Made by a program: the position numbers and the translations under genes. The notes under the pieces are model-generated. The model searched no databases and was not told the origin of the DNA. It worked only from the letters and a program-made list of their open reading frames with translations. Shown here in pieces: positions 17,656 to 25,932 of a DNA stretch of 64,000 nucleotides (position 1 is the stretch's first letter; each line of letters begins with the position of its first letter). This stretch comes from Williamsia sp. CHRR-6 (GTDB taxonomy: Bacteria; Actinomycetota; Actinomycetes; Mycobacteriales; Mycobacteriaceae): the NCBI RefSeq assembly GCF_018474015.1, contig NZ_JAHCSG010000003.1, positions 1 to 64,000 of the forward strand. Direction: 5' to 3'.

Positions 17656-18519
17656 GCCCAGCCGCGAAACGTCGTGCCGTGGATATGCTCGTCGAACGAT
17701 TGGGTATGTCGAAACGGTTGGCGTGCAGAGCGGTTGGGCTTTCCCGTTCCACCTATGCCCGGACCCCGATCGCGCAGACCCCGGCTGATCCTGACGCCGA
17801 TCTGCGCGAGTCTCTGCGCGCCTATGCGCGGGCCAATCCGGTGCACGGGTTTCGTCGCGCCTGGGCGCATCTGCGCCATGACCGGGCGGTGGTGGTCAAC
17901 AAGAAGAAGATCCACCGCCTGTGGGTGGAGGAAGGGCCTACAGGTCCGGATCTACCACCCCCGTAAACGTGCCGGACAGAGTTCGGTTCCTCAGATCGAG
18001 GCCGATGCCCCGAAGACAGTGTGGGCACTGGACTTTCAATTCGATTCCACCATCGACGGCAAGGCCGTCACGATCGCGTCGATGATCGACGAACACACCC
18101 GACTGTCAGTCCTGAACATCGTCGACCGGTCCATCACCGCTGAGAAGTTGACCGCCGAGCTCGATAAGACGTTCGCCGTGTGGGGTGGCCCGCCGCGAGT
18201 ACTGCGTCTGGACAATGGCCCGGAGTTCATATCGCATGCGCTGCAACAGTTCTGCGGAACGAAGATCGGCATCGCATACATTCGACCAGGGACACCCTGG
18301 AACAACGGGCACATCGAGTCGTTCAACAACCGGCTTCGAAAGGAGTGCCTCAACCGCAACCACTGGACCAGCCTGCTCGAAGCCCGCGTGGTCATCGCCG
18401 ACTTCAAAGACGACCACAACCACCGGCACCGCCACTCATCCCTGGGATACCTCACCCCGGCCGAGTACGCTGCCCAATGCACCCACACCTATCACCCCGT
18501 GGCGTGCGAGATCGACTGA
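17652..18519 (+). pseudogene. IS3 transposase OrfB (DDE integrase), frameshifted
   Basis: The first part reads SPAAKRRAVDMLVERLGM and continues to KKIHRLWVEEG. The frame then shifts by one base near 17936 and continues as LQVRIYHPRKRAG. An extra G in the run GAAGGGCC explains the break. The second frame keeps the DDE core: WALDFQFDST (Asp), RLDNGPEF (Asp) and NGHIESFNNRLRKECLN (Glu). Unless the run of G allows slippage, the element cannot make a full transposase. Confidence 0.8.
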
Positions 18520-18570
18520 AAACAATCACCCATAGGCCTCTAACTCAGAGAGGACCGACTATCGGGGACC

Positions 18571-18971
18571 TGCCAAACGTTCGATCAAGACCGTTCATCC
18601 CTTTGACAACATCGACGCATCGCACGAGATCGTCGGCATAAGATTGACGACTTGTTGCCGCGGGGCCTTGTCGCACTTCTTCAACAACTTTGATCATCGT
18701 ATCCTGCACAAGGGGGGTGATTTTGTTCCAGTCCCGGCGGGTGCACGTACGGACAGCCCCCCGGGTATTGACAAGAGACGCCACCCCGTTGAAGCTCCAC
18801 AGGCAAGGCTTGGGTGGCTCATCCCGTCTCAGCGTTGCAGCGCGGAGACCATCGCAGATCGCCTGGGTTGGGCGTGCGCGTCGAACCGACATGTGGCCGG
18901 GCGGCGCGAGTTGCGCAGGGCTGTGCAACGAACGGATGGGTCAGGCCACTGGCCGGATCGTGCAGGTCCAG
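18571..18971. other. gap of 400 bp, no recognised gene
   Basis: Right of the IS3 element there is no intact gene on either strand that I recognise. An open minus-strand frame (about 18571-18928) has a protein-like stretch, RRDWNKITPLVQDTMIKVVE then SYADDLVRCVDVV, which could be the end of a gene cut by IS3. No family is assigned. Confidence 0.3.
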
Positions 18972-19331
18972 CTAGAAATCAATGAAATCATCATTTGCGC
19001 GATAGTAATTCAATGCCTCAATATATGGAGCAACGCTGTCACCATCCAACTGGACACGAGCAGCATCGACAACGTCTATGAATGCTTGGCCGTAGTAAAC
19101 CAACTCATACCCGTTTCGAGACACGAATTCTGGAAAAACTTCTTCCTCATTAACGATAGACGGATAATTCTCAAAGATGCATATTGTCTCCGCAATCAGC
19201 AGATCCGGGTCATCCTTCGCGTAGATGCAAGGGAAGCCATCCCGCACTTCGTCGCTGTCCGTATCTAAGCTAACCGCAAGCCGGACAATCTCACCGAGTG
19301 CGGCCTCCACGGCAAGTTCAATATCTAGCAT
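18972..19331 (-). CDS. orphan small acidic protein, immunity-protein-like
   Basis: A 119-residue acidic protein from the ATG at 19331 with a good CGGGAAG site just upstream. Its content includes ELAVEAALGEIVRLAVSLD, then FPCIYAKDDPDLLIAETICI, YELVYYGQAFIDVVDAA and ALNYYRANDDF. The DNA is distinctly AT-richer than its surroundings, a sign of transfer. Length, acidity and isolation resemble immunity proteins of polymorphic toxin or contact-dependent inhibition systems, but no toxin gene is adjacent. Function is unassigned. Confidence 0.6.
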   Translation of the reverse strand: MLDIELAVEAALGEIVRLAVSLDTDSDEVRDGFPCIYAKDDPDLLIAETICIFENYPSIVNEEEVFPEFVSRNGYELVYYGQAFIDVVDAARVQLDGDSVAPYIEALNYYRANDDFIDF

Positions 19332-19495
19332 AGTTTTCTTCCCGTTGCTCCGTCTAGTTTCCCAGTTCTACCTTCCCTGCCACCACCCCACAGATTGCGT
19401 CAGGTATCGCGCCGGCACTCGGCAAGCACGCATCGAAGCGAATCATCTCCCAGATCGTGTCCGCCGGACAGCTGCAAGAAGCGAACGCGATCGAC

Positions 19496-19593
19496 CGGAC
19501 GGTCATCAATGTCGGTCACCTCACCAGTCAGCCATTCACCCCGTGAGTATGTGAAGGGTTGCGCGCAGTGCAAGCTCAACGAACCTGGTGCAG
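19496..19593. repeat. 98-bp direct repeat, copy 1
   Basis: About 80 percent identical to 21593-21689 in the same orientation. The left part, CGGACGGTCATC then TCACCTCACCAGTCAGCCAT, is nearly exact. On the minus strand both copies encode LTGEVTDIDDRP after a TGA. The stop of the CPBP gene lies inside this copy. Confidence 0.7.
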
Positions 19594-20508
19594 TCCAACG
19601 AGCGACGCCTGGTTGGCCGCTGCGCTGGTTGGCGCGGCGCGGCGCGTGCGCCACCACACCACGGCCGTGACGACGACGAGCGCGGCGCTCGGGATGAGGA
19701 ACACCGGCGATCCCACCACCGCCCCGCGGTCGTCGAGTGCGGAGGTGAAGTCGCTGCGCAGCGCGGTGGCCAGGACGAGCCCGGCAACGTTGTAGACGGC
19801 GTGAACGACGACGGCCGTCTCGAGCCCGCCGGTGCGCCAGGTCATGATTCCCAGGGATCCGAACAGCACCAGGTACGAGGTGAGGATGTAGGGGTCGAGC
19901 GAACCGTGGATCAGGGAGAACCCGACGGTTGTGACCACGATGCCGACCAGCGCACCTGAGCGTGCGCCACGAGTCCACCCGCCGAGCACGCGGAACAGGA
20001 ATCCACGGAAGCCGTACTCCTCACCTGCTGCGGCGAGCGGGGTCAGCAGCATCCCGATCACGAAGTAGGCGATGAGGTCGCCGGTGGTCCAGGGCACCTG
20101 CTCACCCGGCTCGAGCAGCGACCCGACCGACACCGCCACCAGCACCAGCGGGCCGAACATGAGCAGGGCGCGTGCGAAGACGTCGAGCCGGAACCGCCCG
20201 GCCACCGAGTGCAGCGATCCGGCCGGCACCCCGTAGAGCACGCGCTGGAGCACCATGCAGTACGGGATCAGCGCGGCCAGCGCGAGCGCACCCGCGGCCT
20301 GCGTAATGGGCGTGGTGCCCGAGCGCCCGAACACTTCCCGGTCGACGTATCCGCCGACGACGAGGAACAGCTGCGCGAGCCCCACGAAGCCCACGAGCAG
20401 CAACACGATCGCCACGATGCCGCGGAGCGCGGGACGCCGCTGCCCGGCATAGGCGCGGTGGTACGGGGCGCCGCTGGCCGCGATCGGCTCGGTGGTGGTG
20501 GTGGACAT
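19576..20508 (-). CDS. CPBP family intramembrane glutamic endopeptidase
   Basis: A 310-residue polytopic membrane protein (about eight hydrophobic segments) of the CAAX protease and bacteriocin-processing family. The catalytic motif EEYGFRG is near residue 180 and the second motif FSLIHG near 215. Such proteins process prenylated proteins or peptides, or protect against bacteriocins. It is divergent from a TetR gene, and the shared 112-bp intergenic region carries two near-perfect 15-bp palindromes, so it is almost certainly repressed by that regulator. The C-terminus is basic. Confidence 0.85.
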   Translation of the reverse strand: MSTTTTEPIAASGAPYHRAYAGQRRPALRGIVAIVLLLVGFVGLAQLFLVVGGYVDREVFGRSGTTPITQAAGALALAALIPYCMVLQRVLYGVPAGSLHSVAGRFRLDVFARALLMFGPLVLVAVSVGSLLEPGEQVPWTTGDLIAYFVIGMLLTPLAAAGEEYGFRGFLFRVLGGWTRGARSGALVGIVVTTVGFSLIHGSLDPYILTSYLVLFGSLGIMTWRTGGLETAVVVHAVYNVAGLVLATALRSDFTSALDDRGAVVGSPVFLIPSAALVVVTAVVWWRTRRAAPTSAAANQASLVGLHQVR

Positions 20509-20531
20509 GAAATCTCCCGGAACGATTGATC

Positions 20532-20546
20532 TAGCACAGTGTGATA
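20532..20546. promoter_or_regulatory. TetR operator 1 (palindrome)
   Basis: TAGCACA-G-TGTGATA is a 15-bp palindrome with one mismatch. It lies 24 bp upstream of the CPBP start, and its centre is 26 bp from that of operator 2. Confidence 0.75.
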
Positions 20547-20557
20547 GTCACGAACGT

Positions 20558-20572
20558 TAGCACACTGTGCTA
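20558..20572. promoter_or_regulatory. TetR operator 2 (palindrome)
   Basis: TAGCACA-C-TGTGCTA is a perfect 7+1+7 palindrome, 49 bp upstream of the TetR start. It is the expected binding site of the adjacent regulator, which would control itself and the CPBP gene. Confidence 0.8.
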
Positions 20573-20620
20573 GACAGGGGTGCAACAAACGTCGGCACAA
20601 GGTGCAGGAGGATGGTGACC

Positions 20621-21259
20621 ATGGCGGACGAGGGCGAACTCGGCACGCGGGATCGGATTCTGGTTGCCGCCGCGACGATGGTCACCGAGAACCCGAGTGC
20701 GAGGCTCAGCGTGCGCGCGGTGGCCGCCCGCGCCGGGGTGAGCACCGGCTCGCTCCGTCACTTCTTCCCGACGCAGCAGCTGCTGATGGACGAGGTCGCG
20801 GCAAGGATCACCGGACTCGTGGTGACCGAGGACGTCATCGACGACACCACGATCCCGGCCAGGGAGCGTCTGACGATGTGCGCGCGAAGCGTCCTCGCCG
20901 CGACCGGAACCGGCGACAGCGCGCGGCACACATGGCGTACGGCGTTCGAGTCCTATATCGACTCCGAACCGAATATCGAAGCCACACAGGCATTCTTGGC
21001 CTTCAACCGCGCCGGTACTCGCCGCATCGAGCGGTGGCTGGCTGTGCTCGATCGCGAAGGTGCGCTGCCGCCCGGGAACAACTCCGAACGCGCGGCGTAC
21101 CTCGGCGCAGTCCTCGACGGGCTCTCCATTGCACGAGCGCTGCCGAACGACGCCGCCCGCATCCGGTCGGAGGACCAGATCCTCGACTACGCCATCTCGC
21201 TGCTGTTTGTCGGGCCTACCATCCAGCAGCAACTCCCTGACGCAGCGAGCCTGCCGTGA
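20621..21259 (+). CDS. TetR family regulator (of the divergent CPBP gene)
   Basis: A 212-residue TetR protein. The HTH is RDRILVAAATMVTENPSARL then AVAARAGVSTGSLRHFFPTQ (about residues 10-55). The ATG at 20621 is chosen over the ATG at 20612 because AGGAGG ends at 20611, giving a 9-bp spacing. The ligand-binding domain is typical in length and unassigned in ligand. Two operator palindromes lie in the divergent intergenic region. The pair forms a self-contained cassette between two direct repeats. Confidence 0.88.
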   Translation: MADEGELGTRDRILVAAATMVTENPSARLSVRAVAARAGVSTGSLRHFFPTQQLLMDEVAARITGLVVTEDVIDDTTIPARERLTMCARSVLAATGTGDSARHTWRTAFESYIDSEPNIEATQAFLAFNRAGTRRIERWLAVLDREGALPPGNNSERAAYLGAVLDGLSIARALPNDAARIRSEDQILDYAISLLFVGPTIQQQLPDAASLP

Positions 21260-21703
21260 CGCTGGGGGCAGTCGACGGAAACGACGAACAGATTCGTCGA
21301 ACTGATTGTCGAAATGTGTGAGTTCTCCGGCGGGGCCGTGATCGAACCCATCGACCGCGATCACGGAGTTCGCGACTAGGAGGACAACCTGATCGTCTCG
21401 CGCCTCATTGGATGCAGGTGCAGCTCCACAGGTTCGGATCGCGATCCGCGCTGGGGCACGGTGGCCTGATCACCGCTCGGCGGCGATACCCACGTCGGGC
21501 AGCGAGGCCGGCAAACACGCCTCGGGGTGAGCGGCGAGCGCCGACCACGGTGAGGTGAATGCCTCGGCGATGGCCTGCCACCACGTACGGCTCGGACGGT
21601 CATCGATGTCAGTCACCTCACCAGTCAGCCATCACCCCGAGGACACGAGAAGGGTTGCGCCCAAGGCGATCTCAACGGTTCTGGTGCAGGACAATTCAGC
21701 CGG
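21260..21703. other. intergenic region with two gene remnants
   Basis: No intact gene is present. On the plus strand (about 21279-21410) the frame FVELIVEMCEFSGGAVIEPI then DRDHGVRD, a TAG and EDNLIV resembles the end of a glyoxalase (VOC) protein broken by a stop. On the minus strand (about 21470-21640) LTGEVTDIDDRPSRTWWQAI, then AEAFTSPWSALAAHPEACL, ends at a TGA and looks like the tail of a lost gene. The second direct repeat is included here. Confidence 0.45.
21593..21689. repeat. 98-bp direct repeat, copy 2
   Basis: Partner of 19496-19593, same orientation. Together the copies bracket the 2.1-kb CPBP-TetR cassette. It ends 14 bp before the stop of the LLM oxidoreductase gene. Confidence 0.7.
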
Positions 21704-22849
21704 TCACACCGGCCATGCTGTGGCCAACAGCTCATAGGACCGCACCCGATCGGCCGGGTCGTGCGTTGCGGTGGTCACCACGATCTCGTCGGCCCCGGTC
21801 GCCCGCGCCAGGGCCTCCAACCCGGCCACCACCGTCTGCGGCGCGCCCACGAACTGGGTGGCGATGCGGTCGGCCACCACGGGTAACTCGTCGTCGGTCA
21901 GCGGCGCAGCCTCGCCCGGCGCCGGGTAGAACGGGGCCGCGCCGGTGCTGCGGATGCCGTACACCCAGCGGCCGAATCCCGACGCCAACTCACGGGCGGT
22001 CGCATCGTCATCGGCCACCACCGCATCCGCCGACACCACCACATACGGTCGCGAATACTGTTCCGACGGCCGAAAAGCATTGCGGTAGGCCTCAACTGCA
22101 GCCAACGTGGTGGCTGGCGCGATGTGATAGGCCGCCACGAACGGCAGGCCACGCTCCCCAGCCACCTGCGCGCTCTGCCCGGCGCTGCTGCCCAACACCC
22201 ACAGTTCGACGTCGGCGCCCTGGCCTGGACTCACCGTCAGCTCACGCCCGTCGACACCGAACGTCCCGCCGATCAGCGACCGCACCTCATCCACCGCGTC
22301 ACCAAAATCGGGTAGCTGCGCTCCCTCGGGGATCAGTGCGCGCTGGATGGCGATGTGATGCGCGGCGGCGGCGGCAACCGGCCGCGGTGGAGCCGGGATC
22401 AGCAGTCCGTCGATCACCCGATCCTGGGTCGCCATCGCCGGCGGCGGGCTGGACGGCCCGCCCCGGCCCGCCGCACGGACCGCTTCGCTGAGGCGTTGCG
22501 GTGAGCGACCCACGCCGAGGTCGAGACGGCCCGGATACAGCGCGTCCACCATGCCGAACGCTTCGACGATGGCGGCGGGTTGATGCAGACCGATTTGCAC
22601 AGCTGCTGCACCCACCCGGATGCGCCGCGTGGCCGCCGCAACCAAGGCCACCTGCGTCGCCGGGGACGATCCGGCCACTTTGGCAAAGTGATGCTCAGCG
22701 ATCCAGAACCGGCGATACCCCAGCTCCTCGGCCCGTACCGCGAGGTCGATTGTGGCGCGCAATGCTGCCGCAGCGCTGGATCCACTGGCGATCGGCGAGA
22801 TGTCCAGAACCGACAACGGCGGACGGGCGGTCGGCTCGGCGGATGCCAT
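21704..22849 (-). CDS. LLM class flavin-dependent oxidoreductase
   Basis: A 381-residue TIM-barrel protein of the luciferase-like monooxygenase superfamily (FMN or F420-dependent). It shows LSVLDISPIASG at the start, GYRRFWIAEHHF (about 54-65), GVGRSPQR and a C-terminal QFVGAPQTVVAGLEAL. It belongs to the MsnO8-like subgroup. The substrate is unknown. It is divergent from two further LLM genes, which share the upstream region of about 140 bp. Confidence 0.87.
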   Translation of the reverse strand: MASAEPTARPPLSVLDISPIASGSSAAAALRATIDLAVRAEELGYRRFWIAEHHFAKVAGSSPATQVALVAAATRRIRVGAAAVQIGLHQPAAIVEAFGMVDALYPGRLDLGVGRSPQRLSEAVRAAGRGGPSSPPPAMATQDRVIDGLLIPAPPRPVAAAAAHHIAIQRALIPEGAQLPDFGDAVDEVRSLIGGTFGVDGRELTVSPGQGADVELWVLGSSAGQSAQVAGERGLPFVAAYHIAPATTLAAVEAYRNAFRPSEQYSRPYVVVSADAVVADDDATARELASGFGRWVYGIRSTGAAPFYPAPGEAAPLTDDELPVVADRIATQFVGAPQTVVAGLEALARATGADEIVVTTATHDPADRVRSYELLATAWPV

Positions 22850-22990
22850 GCGAGTACCTCCTGACGGTGACCGGTGACCTGTTCAACGATGCTGCACACC
22901 CCAGACAGTCCCGGCAACAGACTTCGACTCACCCTGAACCGAAGAACTCGGCGCGGATGGATGCCACGCCCGCGCGGCGTTGCACCTGGG

Positions 22991-24154
22991 GTGAACGCGA
23001 TTTCTCCTTACCTGGTTGCGGTCGATCTCGACGGGGCGGGCTGGCATCCGGCCGCGTGGCGCGAAAGCCGATCCTCGGGTCGTGACCTGGCCGACCCCGC
23101 GTTCTGGGTGCGTACCGTGGGCGCACTGGACGAGTCGGGGATCGACCTGGTCACCCTGTCCGACGGATTCGGTGGTCCCCCCGGATCAGACGGTCGCACC
23201 GACCGGGCCGTCATCCGACTCGACGCGATCGTGCTGGCGTCGCGGCTGGCCCCCACCACCGGTCAGGTGGCCATCCTGCCGACGGTCGTGGCCACCCACA
23301 CCGAGCCGTTCCACACGTCCAAAGCCATCGCCACCCTCGACTACGTGTCGACCGGTCGGGCCGGGTTGGTGGTGCGCACCAGCCTCGGCGGCGAGGAAGC
23401 CGCAGTGGTGGGCCGACGCTCCATCGACGATCCCGCCGACCCGGCACTGGTGGATGAACTGACCGAGTACGTCACCGTGGTGCGTGCGCTGTGGGATTCA
23501 TGGGAAGACGACGCCGAGATCCGCGACGTGGCCACCGGTCGGTTCATCGACCGAGACAAGTTGCACTACATCGACTTTCACGGTGAGAACTTCGCGGTGC
23601 GCGGGCCGTCCATCACGCCCCGACCGCCGCAGGGTCAACCGCTGGTGGCCGTACTGGCCCACTCGCAGGCGGCGTGGACGGCCGCCGGCCAGGTTGGTGA
23701 CATCGTCTTTGTGGCCGATGCTGCCGATGTGTCGAGTGCCCGCGCCGCCATCGATGCGGCACATCGTGCCGCCGACCGCCCGGTCGACGAGCCGGTGCGG
23801 CTCATCGTTGACCTTGCCGTCGCGGTCGGTGGCGACGCCGAACAACGCATCGCACGGCTGGACGGGTGGGCCGACACCGCGACCCGCCCGGCAGCTCAGG
23901 TCGTCATCGGCGATGCGGCTGCCGTGGCCGAGCAGATGGCCCGACTGCGCGAGGCCGGTGCCGACGGGGTGCGTCTGCTCCCGGCCAGCACCTCGGTCGA
24001 CGCCCCCGCCATCGCGACATCGGTGGTGCCGGAAATGATTCGGCGACAACTGTTCACACCGGTCGCTGGTTCGGCGTGGTCGGCGACGGCACGCGGCCGG
24101 CTGGGCTGGGCTCGACCGCAGAACGTCTTCGCCCGGGCCGGGGCCACCCGATGA
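22991..24154 (+). CDS. LLM class flavin-dependent oxidoreductase
   Basis: A 387-residue luciferase-like protein. Characteristic stretches are YLVAVDLDGAGWHPAAWR near the start, ATLDYVSTGRAGLVVRTS (about 115-135), and VTVVRALWDSWEDDA near 170. The GTG at 22991 is taken as start because similarity begins there; an ATG at 22961 is possible and neither has a strong ribosome-binding site. It overlaps the next LLM gene by 4 bp (ATGA), so they are translationally coupled. Such pairs commonly oxidise sulfur compounds, nitriles or chelators. Confidence 0.85.
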   Translation: MNAISPYLVAVDLDGAGWHPAAWRESRSSGRDLADPAFWVRTVGALDESGIDLVTLSDGFGGPPGSDGRTDRAVIRLDAIVLASRLAPTTGQVAILPTVVATHTEPFHTSKAIATLDYVSTGRAGLVVRTSLGGEEAAVVGRRSIDDPADPALVDELTEYVTVVRALWDSWEDDAEIRDVATGRFIDRDKLHYIDFHGENFAVRGPSITPRPPQGQPLVAVLAHSQAAWTAAGQVGDIVFVADAADVSSARAAIDAAHRAADRPVDEPVRLIVDLAVAVGGDAEQRIARLDGWADTATRPAAQVVIGDAAAVAEQMARLREAGADGVRLLPASTSVDAPAIATSVVPEMIRRQLFTPVAGSAWSATARGRLGWARPQNVFARAGATR

Positions 24155-25497
24155 GTCGACCCCGCAAACAGGTGCACCTGGCCGCCCACTTCCCCGGCGT
24201 CAACAACACCACAGTGTGGAGTGACCCGGCCGCGGGCAGCCACATCGAGTTCTCCTCGTTCCAACACTTCACCGCCTCCGCCGAACGCGGTCTGTTCGAC
24301 TTCCTGTTCCTGGCCGAGGGTCTGCGTCTGCGTGAACAACGCGGGCACATCCACGATCTCGACGTGGTGGGCCGCCCGGACACCTTCGCGGTGCTTGCGG
24401 CGCTGGCCGCGGTGACCGACCGAATCGGGTTGGCGGGCACCATCAATTCCACCTTCAACGAGCCCTACGAGGTGGCCCGGGCGTTCGCGACGTTGGATCA
24501 TCTCAGCGGCGGACGCGCCGCCTGGAACGTCGTCACCTCCTGGGATGCGTTCACCGGCGAGAACTTTCGACGCGGCAGTTTCCTGCCCGAAGAGCAGCGC
24601 TACGAGCGGGCCAAACAGTTCCTGGCCACCGCGCGTGAGCTGTGGGACTCGTGGCGGCCCGGGGACGTGCTGGCCGACGTCGACTCCGGCGAGTTTCTTG
24701 CGCGGGCGGAGGCCGGTCGATTCACCCACCGCGACAACCACTTCGACATCGGTGGCCGATTCACGGTTCCCCGCAGCCCGCAGGGCCGTCCGGTGATCTT
24801 CCAGGCCGGGGATTCCGACGAGGGCCGAGAGTTCGCTGCCGCCGAGGCCGACGCCATATTCTCGCGGCACGGCACCGGCGAGGTGGCACAAAACTTTTAC
24901 GCCGACGTCAAGGGTCGGATGGCCGCGCACGGTCGAGCGCCGCAGGAGTTGCTCATCCTGCCTGCTGCCACCTTTGTGGTGGCCGACACCGACGCGCAGG
25001 CCGCTGATGCCGCCCGGGAGGTCCGCTCGGCGCAGGTCAGCGGGCCCACCGCCATCACGTTCCTCGAGGTGCTGTGGAACCGCGACCTCTCCGACCACGA
25101 CCCAGACGGTCCGCTGCCCAGCGTCGACCCGGTGATCGGCGAGAACACCGTGTCCAAGGGGCGCGCCCAGACCCGGATGTATCGGGACCCCATCGCGACG
25201 GCGAACGAGTGGCGGGAACTGGCTGCCGCCAAGAAACTCACCAGCCGCGAGGTGGTGGTGGAGTTGACCGGGCGACAGAACTTCGTCGGATCACCGCAGA
25301 CGGTGGCCAATGCCATCAACGATGCGGTGCAACAGGATTGGGCCGACGGCTTCATCCTGGTGCCGCACATCACCCCTGGCGGGCTGGACCTCTTCGTAGA
25401 CACGGTGGTGCCGCAGCTGCAAGAACTCGGGGTGTATCGAACCGCCTATGAAGGCAGCACGCTGCGTTCACATCTTGGCCTGGCACCGTTGCAATAG
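24151..25497 (+). CDS. NtaA/SnaA/DszA-type FMN-dependent monooxygenase
   Basis: A 448-residue monooxygenase of the NtaA/SnaA/SoxA/DszA group, which uses reduced FMN from a separate reductase to oxidise compounds such as nitrilotriacetate or dibenzothiophene sulfone. Conserved segments are GRAAWNVVTSWD (about 120-131), DNHFDIGGRFTVPRSPQG (about 190-207) and QAGDSDEGREFAA. The start at the ATG at 24151 overlaps the previous LLM gene. No flavin reductase gene is adjacent. The actual substrate cannot be given. Confidence 0.87.
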   Translation: MSRPRKQVHLAAHFPGVNNTTVWSDPAAGSHIEFSSFQHFTASAERGLFDFLFLAEGLRLREQRGHIHDLDVVGRPDTFAVLAALAAVTDRIGLAGTINSTFNEPYEVARAFATLDHLSGGRAAWNVVTSWDAFTGENFRRGSFLPEEQRYERAKQFLATARELWDSWRPGDVLADVDSGEFLARAEAGRFTHRDNHFDIGGRFTVPRSPQGRPVIFQAGDSDEGREFAAAEADAIFSRHGTGEVAQNFYADVKGRMAAHGRAPQELLILPAATFVVADTDAQAADAAREVRSAQVSGPTAITFLEVLWNRDLSDHDPDGPLPSVDPVIGENTVSKGRAQTRMYRDPIATANEWRELAAAKKLTSREVVVELTGRQNFVGSPQTVANAINDAVQQDWADGFILVPHITPGGLDLFVDTVVPQLQELGVYRTAYEGSTLRSHLGLAPLQ

Positions 25498-25499
25498 CG

Positions 25500-25757
25500 G
25501 TGCACCACCCCGTCCGCCTTGCCGCCGTTGAGGCATGGTGCCGGTGGGTGGACGCTGTCCTGTCCCGTGAACCGTCGCAGAAGAGAAGTGCCTTCGGGGG
25601 ACGTCCATCGAACGAACGGATCGCACTGGTGCCGATCCGTACACACTTCTTCTCCCACTACGGCTGGCTTGCCGAGGGTGCCCTGATCCGCGACGCTGGC
25701 TCGGCGACGCTCGGCAAGCACCTTGTCGAAGCATTGGACAGCCTCGCCGCGCGCTGA
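25500..25757 (+). pseudogene. prolyl aminopeptidase remnant
   Basis: The 85-residue frame reads VRLAAVEAWCRWVDAVLS, then RIALVPIRTHFFSHYGWL and SATLGKHLVEALDSL. This matches the lid and C-terminal parts of proline iminopeptidase (the A..AW..WE..LS and ARIE.HYF..GFL segments). The nucleophile elbow is missing, and the C-terminal acid and His region has been deleted. It begins 2 bp after the LLM stop. It is a decayed fragment without activity. Confidence 0.55.
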
Positions 25758-25801
25758 TCGCGCCGTCAGGGCAGCATCGCCTCACGTGTCAGGATCTGGC
25801 C

Positions 25802-25921
25802 TTAGCGCCCAACCGACGGGGTTTAGCGCCCACTCGACGGGGATTAGCGCCCAACCGACGGGGATTAGCGCCCAACCGACGGGGTTTAGCGCCCAACCGA
25901 CGGGGATTAGCGCCCACTCGA
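25802..25921. repeat. 21-bp tandem array A (six units)
   Basis: Six copies of GCCCA(A/C)(C/T)CGACG start at 25807, 25828, 25849, 25870, 25891 and 25912, exactly 21 bp apart, separated by GGG(T/A)TTAGC-type spacers. It lies between the convergent pip remnant and the 25933 gene. It shares its core with arrays B and D. Confidence 0.9.
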
Positions 25922-25932
25922 TGATGCCGTCG

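Larger units (their letters stand above)
17302..18570 (+). mobile_element. IS3-family insertion sequence (orfA plus frameshifted orfB)
   Basis: An element of about 1.27 kb with the two-frame IS3 layout. Imperfect terminal inverted repeats are visible: TGTTCCCCGTGAGCGGGTCC at the left end, and near 18550-18570 a right end whose reverse complement reads GGTCCCCGATAGTCGGTCC. It interrupts ISL3-derived sequence on its left. The exact ends and target duplication are not certain. Confidence 0.75.
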
